A stretch of 64,000 bases of DNA, taken from Arcobacter sp. GTDB taxonomy: Bacteria > Campylobacterota > Campylobacteria > Campylobacterales > Arcobacteraceae. A model generated the notes under the pieces. That model had not been told where the DNA came from. It made no database searches and saw only the letters and a program-made list of their open reading frames with translations. Positions 41,291-50,748 of the stretch are shown piece after piece (position 1 is the first letter of the stretch; the number at the start of each line of letters is the position of its first letter). Position numbers and translations under genes: made by a program. Location of the stretch: NCBI GenBank assembly GCA_002869565.1, contig PKUJ01000023.1, positions 96,052 through 160,051 on the forward strand, in the 5' to 3' direction.

Positions 41291-44200
41291 ATGAATACAA
41301 ATGAGTTAGACTCTTCCTTAGAAAAATATTATATCACTGTAGAAAAGATAATTCTATCAAGACAAGACCCAATCACAGGACTTTTGCCTGCAAGTACTGC
41401 AATAACAGCACATGGGGATTATACAGATGCGTGGGTAAGAGACAATGTATACAGTATTCTTTGTGTTTGGGGACTAGCTTTATCTTACAGAAAATATAAT
41501 CCAGACCATCATAGAACTTATTTACTAAGTCAAAGTGTTGTAAAACTAATGCGTGGTCTTTTAAACTCAATGATGAGACAATCCTCAAAAGTAGAAAGAT
41601 TCAAAAATACCTTAAATCCAATAGATGCTCTTCATGCAAAATATGGAACAAATACAGGATTACCTGTTGTTGGTGATGATGAGTGGGGGCATTTGCAATT
41701 AGATGCAACATCTCTTTTTTTATTGATGATTGCACAAATGACAGCTTCAGGACTAAGATTGATTTATACTATTGATGAGGTTAATTTTGTACAAAATTTA
41801 GTTCATTATATAAGTCGTACCTATTGTACTCCTGATTTTGGTATTTGGGAAAGAGGTCATAAAATTAATACCGGTGCTACTGAAGTAAATTGTAGTTCTG
41901 TAGGTATGGCAAAAGCTGCTCTTGAAGCCCTTGATGGGTTTAATTTATTTGGGAATGTTTTAAGCAAAGAAGCAGTAATTCATGTAATTCCAAGTGATAT
42001 TGCACATTCAAGATTTACTCTTGAAGGTTTATTACCTAGAGAATCAAGTTCAAAAGAGACTGATGCTGCACTTCTTAGTATTGTTGGTTATCCAGCATAT
42101 GCTGTAGAAAATAAAGAAATTGTAGAAAAGACAAGAGATAAAATAGTAAAAAAACTTGTAGGAAACTATGGCTGTAAGAGATTTTTACTTGATGGTCACC
42201 AAAGTAGTATAGAAGATAGTACAAGATTACATTATGAGTCATCTGAGTTGCGAGAATTTGAACATATTGAATCAGAGTGGCCATTATTTTTTACTTACTT
42301 TTTATTAGATGCCTTGATGAGAGAAGATTCAAAAGATATAGAGTATTGGAAGAAAAAAATAAAACCACTGTTTGTTGAAGAGAATGGACAATTACTTTTA
42401 CCTGAATTATATATAGTTCCAAAAGAGTTAATAGACGCAGAAAAAGAGAATCCAGGTAGTCAAAAAAGAGTTCCCAATGAAAACTTACCTTTAGTTTGGG
42501 CTCAAAGTTTATATATGTTATCTGATATGATACTTGATGGAATATTAACACCAAGTGATATTGATCCTTTACATAGAAGACGAAGAATAGGACATAAAAG
42601 AAGTACTACTCCAATGGTTGCTTTTCTTTCAGAAAATGAGTTTGTAAAACAACAGATGTTAAATCTAGGTTTCAATAGTGAGACTCTTGATGATTTATCT
42701 TGCGTAAAGATTCTACACGCTTCACAACTTTCAGAAGTACATGAATTACTTGGGAAAAATGATAAATTATCTTTAACAGGAAGACCACCTTGGGTACCAC
42801 GAAGTATTACAACTGCAAGATTACATATCTTAGCAGGAGAGCATATTATTTTTTTACCATATTATTTCAATCCAAAAGGTTTTTACTTTTCATATGATAA
42901 TAAACTTTTAGTTGAACAATTTACTTCTTCTTTAAAATTTTTATCAGAACACTGGGATCAGCCAGGACAGCCAATTTTACCTTTTCTTATTAGAGAAGAT
43001 ATGTTAAATGATAATGAAAAAGATGAAGTTGTTTCTTTGCTTCATGATTTGCAATCAGGTAAAAGTAATCTTGTAGGAGTTAAAACTGGACCTCTAGGAC
43101 AACTTCTAAAAACATCCGCACAAGAAAGAATTGATAATCTTCATGGGCATGAATTAGAAGAATTTCATCTTAATATAAAAAGTAGAACTTTTTATTCATC
43201 TTCATTTTTAGGAAAAAATAGTGAAAATCTAAATTTTGATGCAATCAAAAATCTTGAATTAAAAGATGATAATACGTTAATAGAAACTTTATTAGGAGAT
43301 GAGAGTTTTAAAATAAAAACTTATGCTTTAAAATTTCTATGGAAAAGAGTAGGTAAAGATTTTGAAATTACAAATGATGGAAAAGTTTTAACTCTCTCTT
43401 CTCTTGCAGAACATTATTATGAATATGCAACTTCTTGTCATGATTGGGCTATGGTTCGTAAAATTGCAGATATAACGGGAATAAATGATGATCGCTTAGA
43501 AGATGCACTTCTTGAAATTGTAATTAGACAAAAACGTTTAGCTGTAGGACGTGCATATAGTGAAAAAGCAATTTTCTCTAAACCACAAGAGAAATCAATT
43601 ATCATAAAAACCATAAAAGAATATTGTGGAAATAATGATGCTGAAAATGTATTGACTCAAGAGATTATGTTACATTTAGCAGAGCTAATTAGAACAAGAC
43701 CAAATTTATTTGAAAATATAATCACAATCAGAACTTGGTATTTTGTTCAACTTTTAGTTTCTCAAATTAGCAAAAAAGAGAATTTGCCAATTGGAGATGC
43801 ATATGAGTATTTACTTACTCTTGCCCCACACGATATTTACGATAGTTTAAGAAGTGTACTAAATTCATATATTCAAGAAACGAAAGATATGAAATCTCAA
43901 GAAAATCTTTACGCCTCTGGAATATCAAGTTTAGAGACTCTTGATAAAGAAGATGAAGAGTTAGAAAATCCAGAAGTGAATGATTGGTTAAAATGGCGAA
44001 AAGATACTGGTATGTTAGCTAGAGTATCTTCTTTATTTTGTAAAGACATTTGGTATATGCTAAAACAGTGTAATGGTTTAATAATTGGTGATAAATATAA
44101 TTTAAACAGTAGAATTGGAAATGAAATCCTTCTTGAAACAACAGCAGGAGAAAGAACTTTTGAATTAAGAATAGACTCTTTAATTCAAAGTATAGATGCT

Positions 44201-44476
44201 CCTGATTATAGACAATTGAATATTGAAGTTTTAGAAAGTTTGTCTAGATTTTTAAAAAATAACCAAAATATAAAAGTTGAAAGTGATTTAGTGCTTGATG
44301 TTATAATTGGGTATGCAGTTAGAATAGCTTGGAATAAAGAGAATGATTTAAATAAATATGATGAACAAAAAGGTCAAGCGTGGACTGCATTTTATAATCT
44401 TCCTCCAAATGAGACTGCAAAGTTTTTTAAAGAATCATTTATATATTTATTAACATTAGATAATAATGAAAATTAA
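41291..44476 (+). CDS. Bacterial homologue of phosphorylase-kinase alpha/beta subunits (GH15-like)
   Basis: A 1061-residue protein that follows the eukaryotic phosphorylase-kinase alpha/beta subunits over most of its length. The (alpha/alpha)6 glucoamylase-like domain shows DAWVRDNVYSILCVWGLAL, VVGDDEWGHLQLDATS, LIYTIDEVNFVQNLVHYI, DFGIWERG with the GH15 acid Glu, and SSVGMAKAALEAL. SGRPPWVPRSI and the following C-terminal helical part also match; the extreme C-terminal calmodulin-binding portion of the eukaryotic protein is not evident. It may sense or hydrolyse glucan and control the glycogen genes nearby; no phosphorylase-kinase gamma subunit is encoded here. It precedes glk by 14 bases. 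Confidence 0.85.
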   Translation: MNTNELDSSLEKYYITVEKIILSRQDPITGLLPASTAITAHGDYTDAWVRDNVYSILCVWGLALSYRKYNPDHHRTYLLSQSVVKLMRGLLNSMMRQSSKVERFKNTLNPIDALHAKYGTNTGLPVVGDDEWGHLQLDATSLFLLMIAQMTASGLRLIYTIDEVNFVQNLVHYISRTYCTPDFGIWERGHKINTGATEVNCSSVGMAKAALEALDGFNLFGNVLSKEAVIHVIPSDIAHSRFTLEGLLPRESSSKETDAALLSIVGYPAYAVENKEIVEKTRDKIVKKLVGNYGCKRFLLDGHQSSIEDSTRLHYESSELREFEHIESEWPLFFTYFLLDALMREDSKDIEYWKKKIKPLFVEENGQLLLPELYIVPKELIDAEKENPGSQKRVPNENLPLVWAQSLYMLSDMILDGILTPSDIDPLHRRRRIGHKRSTTPMVAFLSENEFVKQQMLNLGFNSETLDDLSCVKILHASQLSEVHELLGKNDKLSLTGRPPWVPRSITTARLHILAGEHIIFLPYYFNPKGFYFSYDNKLLVEQFTSSLKFLSEHWDQPGQPILPFLIREDMLNDNEKDEVVSLLHDLQSGKSNLVGVKTGPLGQLLKTSAQERIDNLHGHELEEFHLNIKSRTFYSSSFLGKNSENLNFDAIKNLELKDDNTLIETLLGDESFKIKTYALKFLWKRVGKDFEITNDGKVLTLSSLAEHYYEYATSCHDWAMVRKIADITGINDDRLEDALLEIVIRQKRLAVGRAYSEKAIFSKPQEKSIIIKTIKEYCGNNDAENVLTQEIMLHLAELIRTRPNLFENIITIRTWYFVQLLVSQISKKENLPIGDAYEYLLTLAPHDIYDSLRSVLNSYIQETKDMKSQENLYASGISSLETLDKEDEELENPEVNDWLKWRKDTGMLARVSSLFCKDIWYMLKQCNGLIIGDKYNLNSRIGNEILLETTAGERTFELRIDSLIQSIDAPDYRQLNIEVLESLSRFLKNNQNIKVESDLVLDVIIGYAVRIAWNKENDLNKYDEQKGQAWTAFYNLPPNETAKFFKESFIYLLTLDNNEN

Positions 44477-44490
44477 AAAAAGGTAAGCAT

Positions 44491-45480
44491 ATGATTTTAG
44501 CAGGTGATATTGGCGGAACAAAAGTAAACTTAGCATTATATGAGTTTGAAGATAATGAATTTAAAATTATTACACAAGAACAATTTGCAAGTAAAGATTA
44601 TGAAAAATTTTCGCATATAGTAGAAGCTTTTAAAGAGTTAACATCTATGCCAAAAATTGAGGCGGCTTGTTTTGGAATTGCAGGACCAATTATAAATGAA
44701 AGATGTAGAACTACAAATCTACCTTGGGATATAAAAGCTACAGATTTAAAAGAACAGTTAGATACAAAGAGTATAAAACTTTTAAATGATTTAGAAGCAA
44801 CTGCTTACGGAATGTTGTATTTAAAAGATGAAGAGTTTGTTGATTTAAACCCAACTGGAAGAAAAACAAAAGGAAATATAGCTGTAATCGCAGCTGGAAC
44901 TGGCTTAGGTGAAGCAATGCTTTTTTGGGATGGAAATCAATATCATCCAATAGGAACAGAAGGTGGTCATACTGATTTCGCTCCAATTTCCTCACAGCAA
45001 GATGAACTTTTAAATTGGTTAAGAAAAAGATACCCAGGACATGTTTCTTATGAAAGAATAGTTTCTGGCGCTGGAATTTATACTATATATGAATTTTTAT
45101 CAGAAACTGGTTTTGCTCCTGAACCTCAGGCTATGTTAAATCTAAAAGAGGGTGAAGATAAAAGTGCAATGGTTAGTCGATGTGCTTTAAACCAAAAAGA
45201 TTCTTTGTGCCTAGAGGCTTTAAGACTTTTTGCCGAAATTTATGCGGCAGAAGCTGGAAACCTAGCTTTAAAATGTATGTCTTTAGGTGGTGTATATATT
45301 GGTGGAGGAATTGCTCCAAAGATTATGCCAATAATTAGAAGTGAGTACTTTTTAAATGCCTACGCTAGTAAAGGTCGCTTTGAAGAGATGTTAAGAGGTG
45401 TGGAAGTAAAAGTCTCCCTAAATCAAGAAACAGCTCTTCTAGGCTCTGCTAGATATGCTTTTGATAAATTGGTAAAATAA
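44491..45480 (+). CDS. glk: Glucokinase
   Basis: A 329-residue Glk-family hexokinase (not ROK type) that phosphorylates free glucose with ATP. The phosphate-1 loop is LAGDIGGTKVNLALYE, the sugar site is in LLNDLEATAYGM with the catalytic Asp, AAGTGLGEAML is the second phosphate loop, and EGGHTDFAP and GGVYIGGGIAPK complete the set. AAAAGG precedes the ATG. Downstream of the PHK-like gene, it would feed glucose released by glucan hydrolysis into glycolysis. Confidence 0.92.
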   Translation: MILAGDIGGTKVNLALYEFEDNEFKIITQEQFASKDYEKFSHIVEAFKELTSMPKIEAACFGIAGPIINERCRTTNLPWDIKATDLKEQLDTKSIKLLNDLEATAYGMLYLKDEEFVDLNPTGRKTKGNIAVIAAGTGLGEAMLFWDGNQYHPIGTEGGHTDFAPISSQQDELLNWLRKRYPGHVSYERIVSGAGIYTIYEFLSETGFAPEPQAMLNLKEGEDKSAMVSRCALNQKDSLCLEALRLFAEIYAAEAGNLALKCMSLGGVYIGGGIAPKIMPIIRSEYFLNAYASKGRFEEMLRGVEVKVSLNQETALLGSARYAFDKLVK

Positions 45481-45487
45481 TATAAAT

Positions 45488-48259
45488 TTGAATTACTTAA
45501 TTACAAATAACGCCAAGTCAAATTTCTATAATGAAATCACAAAATTATTAAGTGAATGTAAGTCCTTCACTTTTAATGTTGCTTTTGTAAATTTTTCTGG
45601 ATTACAACTTTTATTAGATGTTATAAAAGAGTCTGAAGAAAAAGGAGTACAGGGCAAGATTTTAACTTCTACATATCTAAATTTTACAGAAGCAAAAGCC
45701 TTAGAAAAAATTCTCGAATTTAAAAATTTAGAACTCAAAATCTATGACTCTTCTATAAAAAATATTGGCTTTCACTCAAAGGCTTATATTTTTGAATATG
45801 AAGATGAGTACAAAATTTTATTGGGTTCTTCAAATATAACTGCAAGTGCTTTTAAAACAAATATTGAATGGAATATAAAAACTGTTTCAAAAAAAGATGA
45901 TGAATTTTTAAAAACTATTTTGAGTGAGTTTTCTTCACTTTGGAATGACTCTTTTCTTGTTGATGATAAATTTATAAGCTCATATGCAAGTTTTCAAAAA
46001 TCTTTGAAAATAGAAGAGTTCAAATACAAAAAAGAGTTTTCAATAAACTTCATGCAAAAACAAGCTTTGAAAAAGTTAGATTTTTTAAGAAAAAGTGGAG
46101 AAAAAAAAGCTTTAGTAATAGCTGCAACAGGTTCAGGAAAAACATTTTTAGCAGCTTTTGATGTGAAAAATTATAGACCTAAAAAAATACTTTTTATAGT
46201 ACATAGAGAGAATATTTTACTAAAAGCAAAAGAGAGTTTCGAATCAATCATTAGTGATTTTTCTTGTGGTTTATATACTGGAAATAAAAAAGAAGAATCA
46301 AAAGATTATATCTTTGCAACAATACAAACTCTAAGTTCAAATTATGAAAAATTTGCAAAAGATGAGTTTGATTATATTATAGTTGATGAAGCACATCATA
46401 TAACAAGTCCTACCTATAAAAAAGTTTGCAAATATTTTAATCCTAAGTTTCTTTTAGGGCTAACAGCAACACCAAATAGAAGTGATGAAGAGTCAGTTTA
46501 TGAAGTTTTTAATGAAAATATAGCTTGTGATATAAGACTAAATGATGCTTTGCAAAACAATCTTGTAACACCTTTTCACTATTATGGGATTTCCGATATA
46601 AGTTCAATAGATTATGAAAATATTGATTTATCAAAGATTGGAGAACTTGCCAAACTTTTGATGGTAAATAGAAGAGTTGAATATATAATTGAAAAAATGA
46701 ATTTTTACTCACACTCTGGCAATAAAAGAAAAGCTCTAGGCTTTTGTGCTTCAAGAGAACACGCTATTTTTATGAGTGAAGAGTTTAATAAAAAAGGCAT
46801 AAAATCAACTTCACTTTCAAGTGAAGATTCTATTTTAAAAAGAGAAGAGTTTATAAAAAAACTTGAAGATGAAAATGATAGTTTAGAAGTAATTTTTTCT
46901 GTTGATATTTTCAATGAAGGAATTGATATTCCATCTATAAATACAGTTTTGATGTTAAGACCTACAAACTCTCCTATTATCTTTATTCAGCAACTAGGAC
47001 GGGGTTTACGAAAACATAAAAACAAAGAGTTTTTAACACTACTAGATTTTATAGGAAATCACAATAAAGCTTATTTGATTGCTCTTGCTCTTGTAGGAAA
47101 TAAAGCAATAGATAAAGAGAGTATAAAAATATCACTGCTTAACAACTTTGCAAATATTGATAATGCTTTTATACAAATGGATAATATCTCAAAACAAAGA
47201 ATTTTAGAGCAAATAGATAATGAAAATTTTAATAGTATGAAATATCTAAAAGAGCAATATTTTGAATTTAAAGCTATTTTAGGAAATAAAATTCCAGAGC
47301 TTACAGATTTTATCTCTTATGATGATTTTATTTCCCCTCTGTCTTTTATAAATGAATCAAAATCATATATAGAATTTTTAACAAAAGTTGAGAAAAAAAA
47401 GAGTTTAAAAAACATCTGTGAAAATGAAGATTTTATAAAAGCAATTAGATTTGTCCAATCACTATTGCCTATAAAAAGGGTTTATGAATTTGTGATTTTA
47501 AAATATTTATTAGAAAATGATTATTGTGATGAGAGTATTGCTTTAGGGATTTTAAATAAATACCTAACTAAAGTTTGCCTTAAAACTATTTTACACTCTT
47601 TTGAATTTTTAAATCAAAACTATTTTGATAGTGGGCAAATAAGCAGGGCATTAAAACTTGTAAATTTTAAAGAAGAAAAAATAGTAAAAACAGAAGAGTT
47701 TGAAAATCTTTTGAAAAATAAAGTGTATAAAAAAATCTTTGAAGATAGTTTAAATTATGGGATATTAAGCTATGAAAAATCTTTTGGTGTAGAGGATTTT
47801 GGTTTGCCATTTTTAAAACTATATGAAAAATACAATATGCTAAATATTGCCCAACTTTGTAACTTTGATAAGATACATTCATCTTTTAGAGGAAGTGGTT
47901 TTTTAAAATATAAAGATGATTTTTTTCTTTTTATAACACTTGAAAAAGAGAAATTTCAAAAAGGTGCAAATTATTATAATGCTTTTTTAAATAAAGAGAT
48001 TTTTACCTATTCAAGTAAACCAAGTATGACGCAAGAAAAAGGTGATGGTCAAAGATTGTGTGAGAATAAAAAATATGGAGTAAAACTACATATTTTTGTA
48101 AGAAAATCTTCACACGTAGATAAAAAAGTACAAGGCTTTATTTATCTTGGACTTGCAGATAGTTTTAAATTTAGAGATAATAAACCAATAAATTTAGAAT
48201 TAAAACTACAAAAGCCTCTTACAAATAATTTATTTGAAGAGTTTACAAAAATTATATAG
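45488..48259 (+). CDS. PLD-nuclease / SF2 helicase / DUF3427 protein
   Basis: A 923-residue multidomain protein. Residues 1-160 have a phospholipase-D-like nuclease motif (HSKAYIFE at 96 with LLGSSNITASAF). A superfamily-2 helicase core follows with Walker A AATGSGKT (about 213), DEAH in IIVDEAHH, TATPNR, and motif VI QQLGRGLRKH. The C-terminal part is DUF3427-like. This architecture is widespread in accessory regions and may act in restriction, DNA repair or phage defence; no methylase or partner gene is adjacent. It starts at TTG 7 bases after glk without a clear ribosome site, so the start is less certain. Confidence 0.82.
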   Translation: MNYLITNNAKSNFYNEITKLLSECKSFTFNVAFVNFSGLQLLLDVIKESEEKGVQGKILTSTYLNFTEAKALEKILEFKNLELKIYDSSIKNIGFHSKAYIFEYEDEYKILLGSSNITASAFKTNIEWNIKTVSKKDDEFLKTILSEFSSLWNDSFLVDDKFISSYASFQKSLKIEEFKYKKEFSINFMQKQALKKLDFLRKSGEKKALVIAATGSGKTFLAAFDVKNYRPKKILFIVHRENILLKAKESFESIISDFSCGLYTGNKKEESKDYIFATIQTLSSNYEKFAKDEFDYIIVDEAHHITSPTYKKVCKYFNPKFLLGLTATPNRSDEESVYEVFNENIACDIRLNDALQNNLVTPFHYYGISDISSIDYENIDLSKIGELAKLLMVNRRVEYIIEKMNFYSHSGNKRKALGFCASREHAIFMSEEFNKKGIKSTSLSSEDSILKREEFIKKLEDENDSLEVIFSVDIFNEGIDIPSINTVLMLRPTNSPIIFIQQLGRGLRKHKNKEFLTLLDFIGNHNKAYLIALALVGNKAIDKESIKISLLNNFANIDNAFIQMDNISKQRILEQIDNENFNSMKYLKEQYFEFKAILGNKIPELTDFISYDDFISPLSFINESKSYIEFLTKVEKKKSLKNICENEDFIKAIRFVQSLLPIKRVYEFVILKYLLENDYCDESIALGILNKYLTKVCLKTILHSFEFLNQNYFDSGQISRALKLVNFKEEKIVKTEEFENLLKNKVYKKIFEDSLNYGILSYEKSFGVEDFGLPFLKLYEKYNMLNIAQLCNFDKIHSSFRGSGFLKYKDDFFLFITLEKEKFQKGANYYNAFLNKEIFTYSSKPSMTQEKGDGQRLCENKKYGVKLHIFVRKSSHVDKKVQGFIYLGLADSFKFRDNKPINLELKLQKPLTNNLFEEFTKII

Positions 48260-48270
48260 GAAAAATATTT

Positions 48271-48732
48271 ATGACAGAAATTTTTAATAATGCCCCTAGA
48301 TACATGACTATTTTTAGTTTTTTTAGTTCCTTATTGCCTTTTTTCCTTTGGCTGAGTATTTATCAAGCTAAAAAAAAGAATATAAAGATTCATTTTATTT
48401 CACAAAGTGTTCTTTTAGGATTGACCTTACTTTCCGTAGTATACTTTGAAATTATGGTTAGAATGTATGGAGGCTTTTTAGAATTTTCAGAGAATAGTTT
48501 AGTTCCATATGGCTTTTTGATAGCTTACTTATTTTTACATATAATTATTGCTTCCTCTTCACTTGGAGGTTGGATATATCTATATATAACTTCACTAAAA
48601 GCATATACAAGAAACAATGAAGAGTATTTTAAAAGTAATAAACACAAAAGAATAGGAATAGCTATTTTTATAGCTTTAAGTGTTAATTCTATTATGGGAT
48701 TGTTATTGTATGTATTTTTGTTTTGGTATTAA
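48271..48732 (+). CDS. DUF420-family membrane protein
   Basis: A 153-residue protein with four hydrophobic helices, the size and pattern of DUF420 proteins (related to the CtaM cytochrome-oxidase assembly factor). Conserved-looking His residues occur in IHFISQ, FLHIIIASS and KHKRIG. A role in cytochrome or copper-center assembly is possible, but nothing nearby supports it directly. It follows the helicase gene by 11 bases and may be co-transcribed. Confidence 0.65.
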   Translation: MTEIFNNAPRYMTIFSFFSSLLPFFLWLSIYQAKKKNIKIHFISQSVLLGLTLLSVVYFEIMVRMYGGFLEFSENSLVPYGFLIAYLFLHIIIASSSLGGWIYLYITSLKAYTRNNEEYFKSNKHKRIGIAIFIALSVNSIMGLLLYVFLFWY

Positions 48733-48798
48733 TTGTTAATTAAAAATTAATATAAAAAATATAATTATAGAATAGGTAAAAAAAGTATGGAAATATAA

Positions 48799-49812
48799 AT
48801 GTTATTAATTACTTATTTTTTAATTGCCATTGGCGTAAGTTTTCTTTGCTCAATCTTAGAAGCAGTGCTTCTTTCAATAACACCTTCTCATATCGAAGTA
48901 GTTAAATCAAAAAACCAAAAATTAGGTGCCTTAATGCACCATCAAAATGAGAATATTGATTTTTCAATTGCTGCTATACTAACTTTAAATACTTTTGCTC
49001 ATACCCTGGGAGCAGCAGGAGTTGGTGCAGAAGCAGCAAAATTATTTGGAGAGCAGTATATGTTTTATATTTCAGCTGTCTTAACCCTTCTTATTTTAGT
49101 TCTTTCAGAAATTATTCCTAAAACACTTGGAGCATATTATTGGAAAAGTTTGAGTGGATTTACTACTAGAACTATAAAAATGATTACTTTTATAAGCTAT
49201 CCTCTTTTAATAATACTCAAGAAAATCACTGCATCAATTACCCCAAAAGAAAAAGAGTCATTTTCAAAAGATGAACTTTTAGCAACCATCGAGATTGCAG
49301 AAAAAAAAGGCCTCTTAAAAGAAAGTGAAAGTGATGTTATCGAAAACCTTTTAACCTTAAAAAAAATTTATGTAAAAGATATTTATACCCCACGAAAGGT
49401 CGTATTTTCTTTACAAAAAGAGTTATTCTTAAAAAGTTTTAAGGAAAGAAAGGCAATGGATTTTTTAAAACTAAAAGAGTTTTCAAGAGTTCCAATTTAT
49501 GACAAAGATATTGATGATATAGTTGGGGTTGTTATATCTAAAGAGATATTTTATGAATATATTCAAGATGAATATCTCGATAAATCACAGTTAATTAAAC
49601 CTGTTTTTCATATCAATGAAAATATTAGTATCTCAAAAGTAATTGACCTATTTATTCAAAAAAAAGAACACCTTTTTATTGTAACTGACAAGTATGGACA
49701 AACAGAAGGTATTGTAACTTTAGAAGATGCTATGGAGACTCTTTTAGGTGTAGAGATTGTTGATGAACTTGATACAAAAGTGGATTTAAGAGAAGAAGCA
49801 AAAAATATGTAA
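48799..49812 (+). CDS. CNNM/CorC-type membrane protein with CBS pair
   Basis: A 337-residue protein. Residues 1-140 form a DUF21 (CNNM) transmembrane domain with about four helices. A CBS-domain pair (about 190-320) contains IYTPRKVVFSLQ, FSRVPIYDKDIDDIVGVV and TEGIVTLEDAMETLLG. Relatives are annotated as hemolysin-C-like or magnesium/cobalt efflux proteins; CBS pairs sense adenine nucleotides or Mg-ATP. The C-terminal CorC_HlyC domain of longer members is missing, which is common in short versions. Confidence 0.85.
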   Translation: MLLITYFLIAIGVSFLCSILEAVLLSITPSHIEVVKSKNQKLGALMHHQNENIDFSIAAILTLNTFAHTLGAAGVGAEAAKLFGEQYMFYISAVLTLLILVLSEIIPKTLGAYYWKSLSGFTTRTIKMITFISYPLLIILKKITASITPKEKESFSKDELLATIEIAEKKGLLKESESDVIENLLTLKKIYVKDIYTPRKVVFSLQKELFLKSFKERKAMDFLKLKEFSRVPIYDKDIDDIVGVVISKEIFYEYIQDEYLDKSQLIKPVFHINENISISKVIDLFIQKKEHLFIVTDKYGQTEGIVTLEDAMETLLGVEIVDELDTKVDLREEAKNM

Positions 49813-49840
49813 ATTTTAATGGTCACTATCTCTATTAAAC

Positions 49841-50338
49841 TTAAAATTTAACTTTTTTCAATGCATCTTCAAAATTACCTATAATAATTTCTTCTACAGA
49901 ACAAGCAATCATAAGATTTACTGGGTAATCAAAATTTTCTATATCTCTTCCATTTAAATCTGAATATCCAGTTTTAGTTCCGAGTATTTCGTTATCTTCA
50001 AATTGTTGCAAATAACTTGTTGTTCTATATAAATATCCATAAACTTTTTTTCCAAGTGCTGTTGCATAACCACATTCCCAAATAGTACCACTATCACTCT
50101 CTTTACCTCTAAAAGAGTTTAGGTTTGCGATTACAATATCGCACTCATCTATTAGATTTTTATTTGCTTTATAAATATCTTGGGCAATTTTTTGTTTTGG
50201 TTGATCAAAATTTATTACATTGTCAAGTGGGTATAGACCTTCAAAAACATATTTTTTACAAAGTTTTCTATATTTTTCACCAATTTCTATAGAGTTTTTT
50301 TCAAAAACATCAGGTCCAGCTATATATATTTTTATCAT
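49841..50338 (-). CDS. Nucleoside 2-deoxyribosyltransferase
   Basis: A 165-residue enzyme with the family start KIYIAGPDVF, the SGTIWECGYATALGKKVYGYL segment holding the nucleophile Glu, and DCDIVIANLNSFRG. It exchanges bases on 2'-deoxyribonucleosides. I place the start at the ATG at 50336-50338, one base after the upstream stop; an ATG six codons earlier inside the previous gene is also possible. Overlap with the MazG-type gene indicates a two-gene nucleotide-salvage or clean-up operon. Confidence 0.85.
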   Translation of the reverse strand: MIKIYIAGPDVFEKNSIEIGEKYRKLCKKYVFEGLYPLDNVINFDQPKQKIAQDIYKANKNLIDECDIVIANLNSFRGKESDSGTIWECGYATALGKKVYGYLYRTTSYLQQFEDNEILGTKTGYSDLNGRDIENFDYPVNLMIACSVEEIIIGNFEDALKKVKF

Positions 50339-50339
50339 T

Positions 50340-50687
50340 TTATTTCTTTTTTCCATACTCTATTTTATTACCATTTTCATCAATAAGTGGATATTTTTTT
50401 TCATTTAATTTCATTTTTTCAATAATTGCTTCTTCTAAATTGATATCAAAATGCATACATATTCTTATAAGATAAACTGCAATATCTGCAATTTCTTGTT
50501 TTGCATGTTCTTTTTTTTCTCCACTTAAATTTTCTGCTTGTTCTAAATCTAACCATTGGAATATTTCAAGAAGTTCCGAAGCCTCAACGCTCAGAGCCAT
50601 AGATAGATTTTTTGGATTATGAAATTTATCCCAATCTCTTTGTTGTGAAAAGTTGTTAATAATAGCTTCTATTTTTTGCATATCCAT
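50340..50687 (-). CDS. MazG-type nucleotide pyrophosphohydrolase (RS21-C6/dCTPase-like)
   Basis: A 115-residue all-alpha NTP pyrophosphatase. The metal-binding pattern is EASELLEIFQWL plus EIADIAVYLIR, and NPKNLSMALSVEASEL is typical of the RS21-C6/DCTPP1 branch that removes dCTP or modified dCTP. The start at 50687 is chosen for AGAGG 6 bases upstream; longer versions would overlap truD. It precedes the deoxyribosyltransferase gene with shared bases. Confidence 0.87.
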   Translation of the reverse strand: MDMQKIEAIINNFSQQRDWDKFHNPKNLSMALSVEASELLEIFQWLDLEQAENLSGEKKEHAKQEIADIAVYLIRICMHFDINLEEAIIEKMKLNEKKYPLIDENGNKIEYGKKK

Positions 50688-50748
50688 ATTAAACCTCTTT
50701 AAATGATTAATTGTTATATAATACCAAAATTTTAAAAAAAGATAAGCT

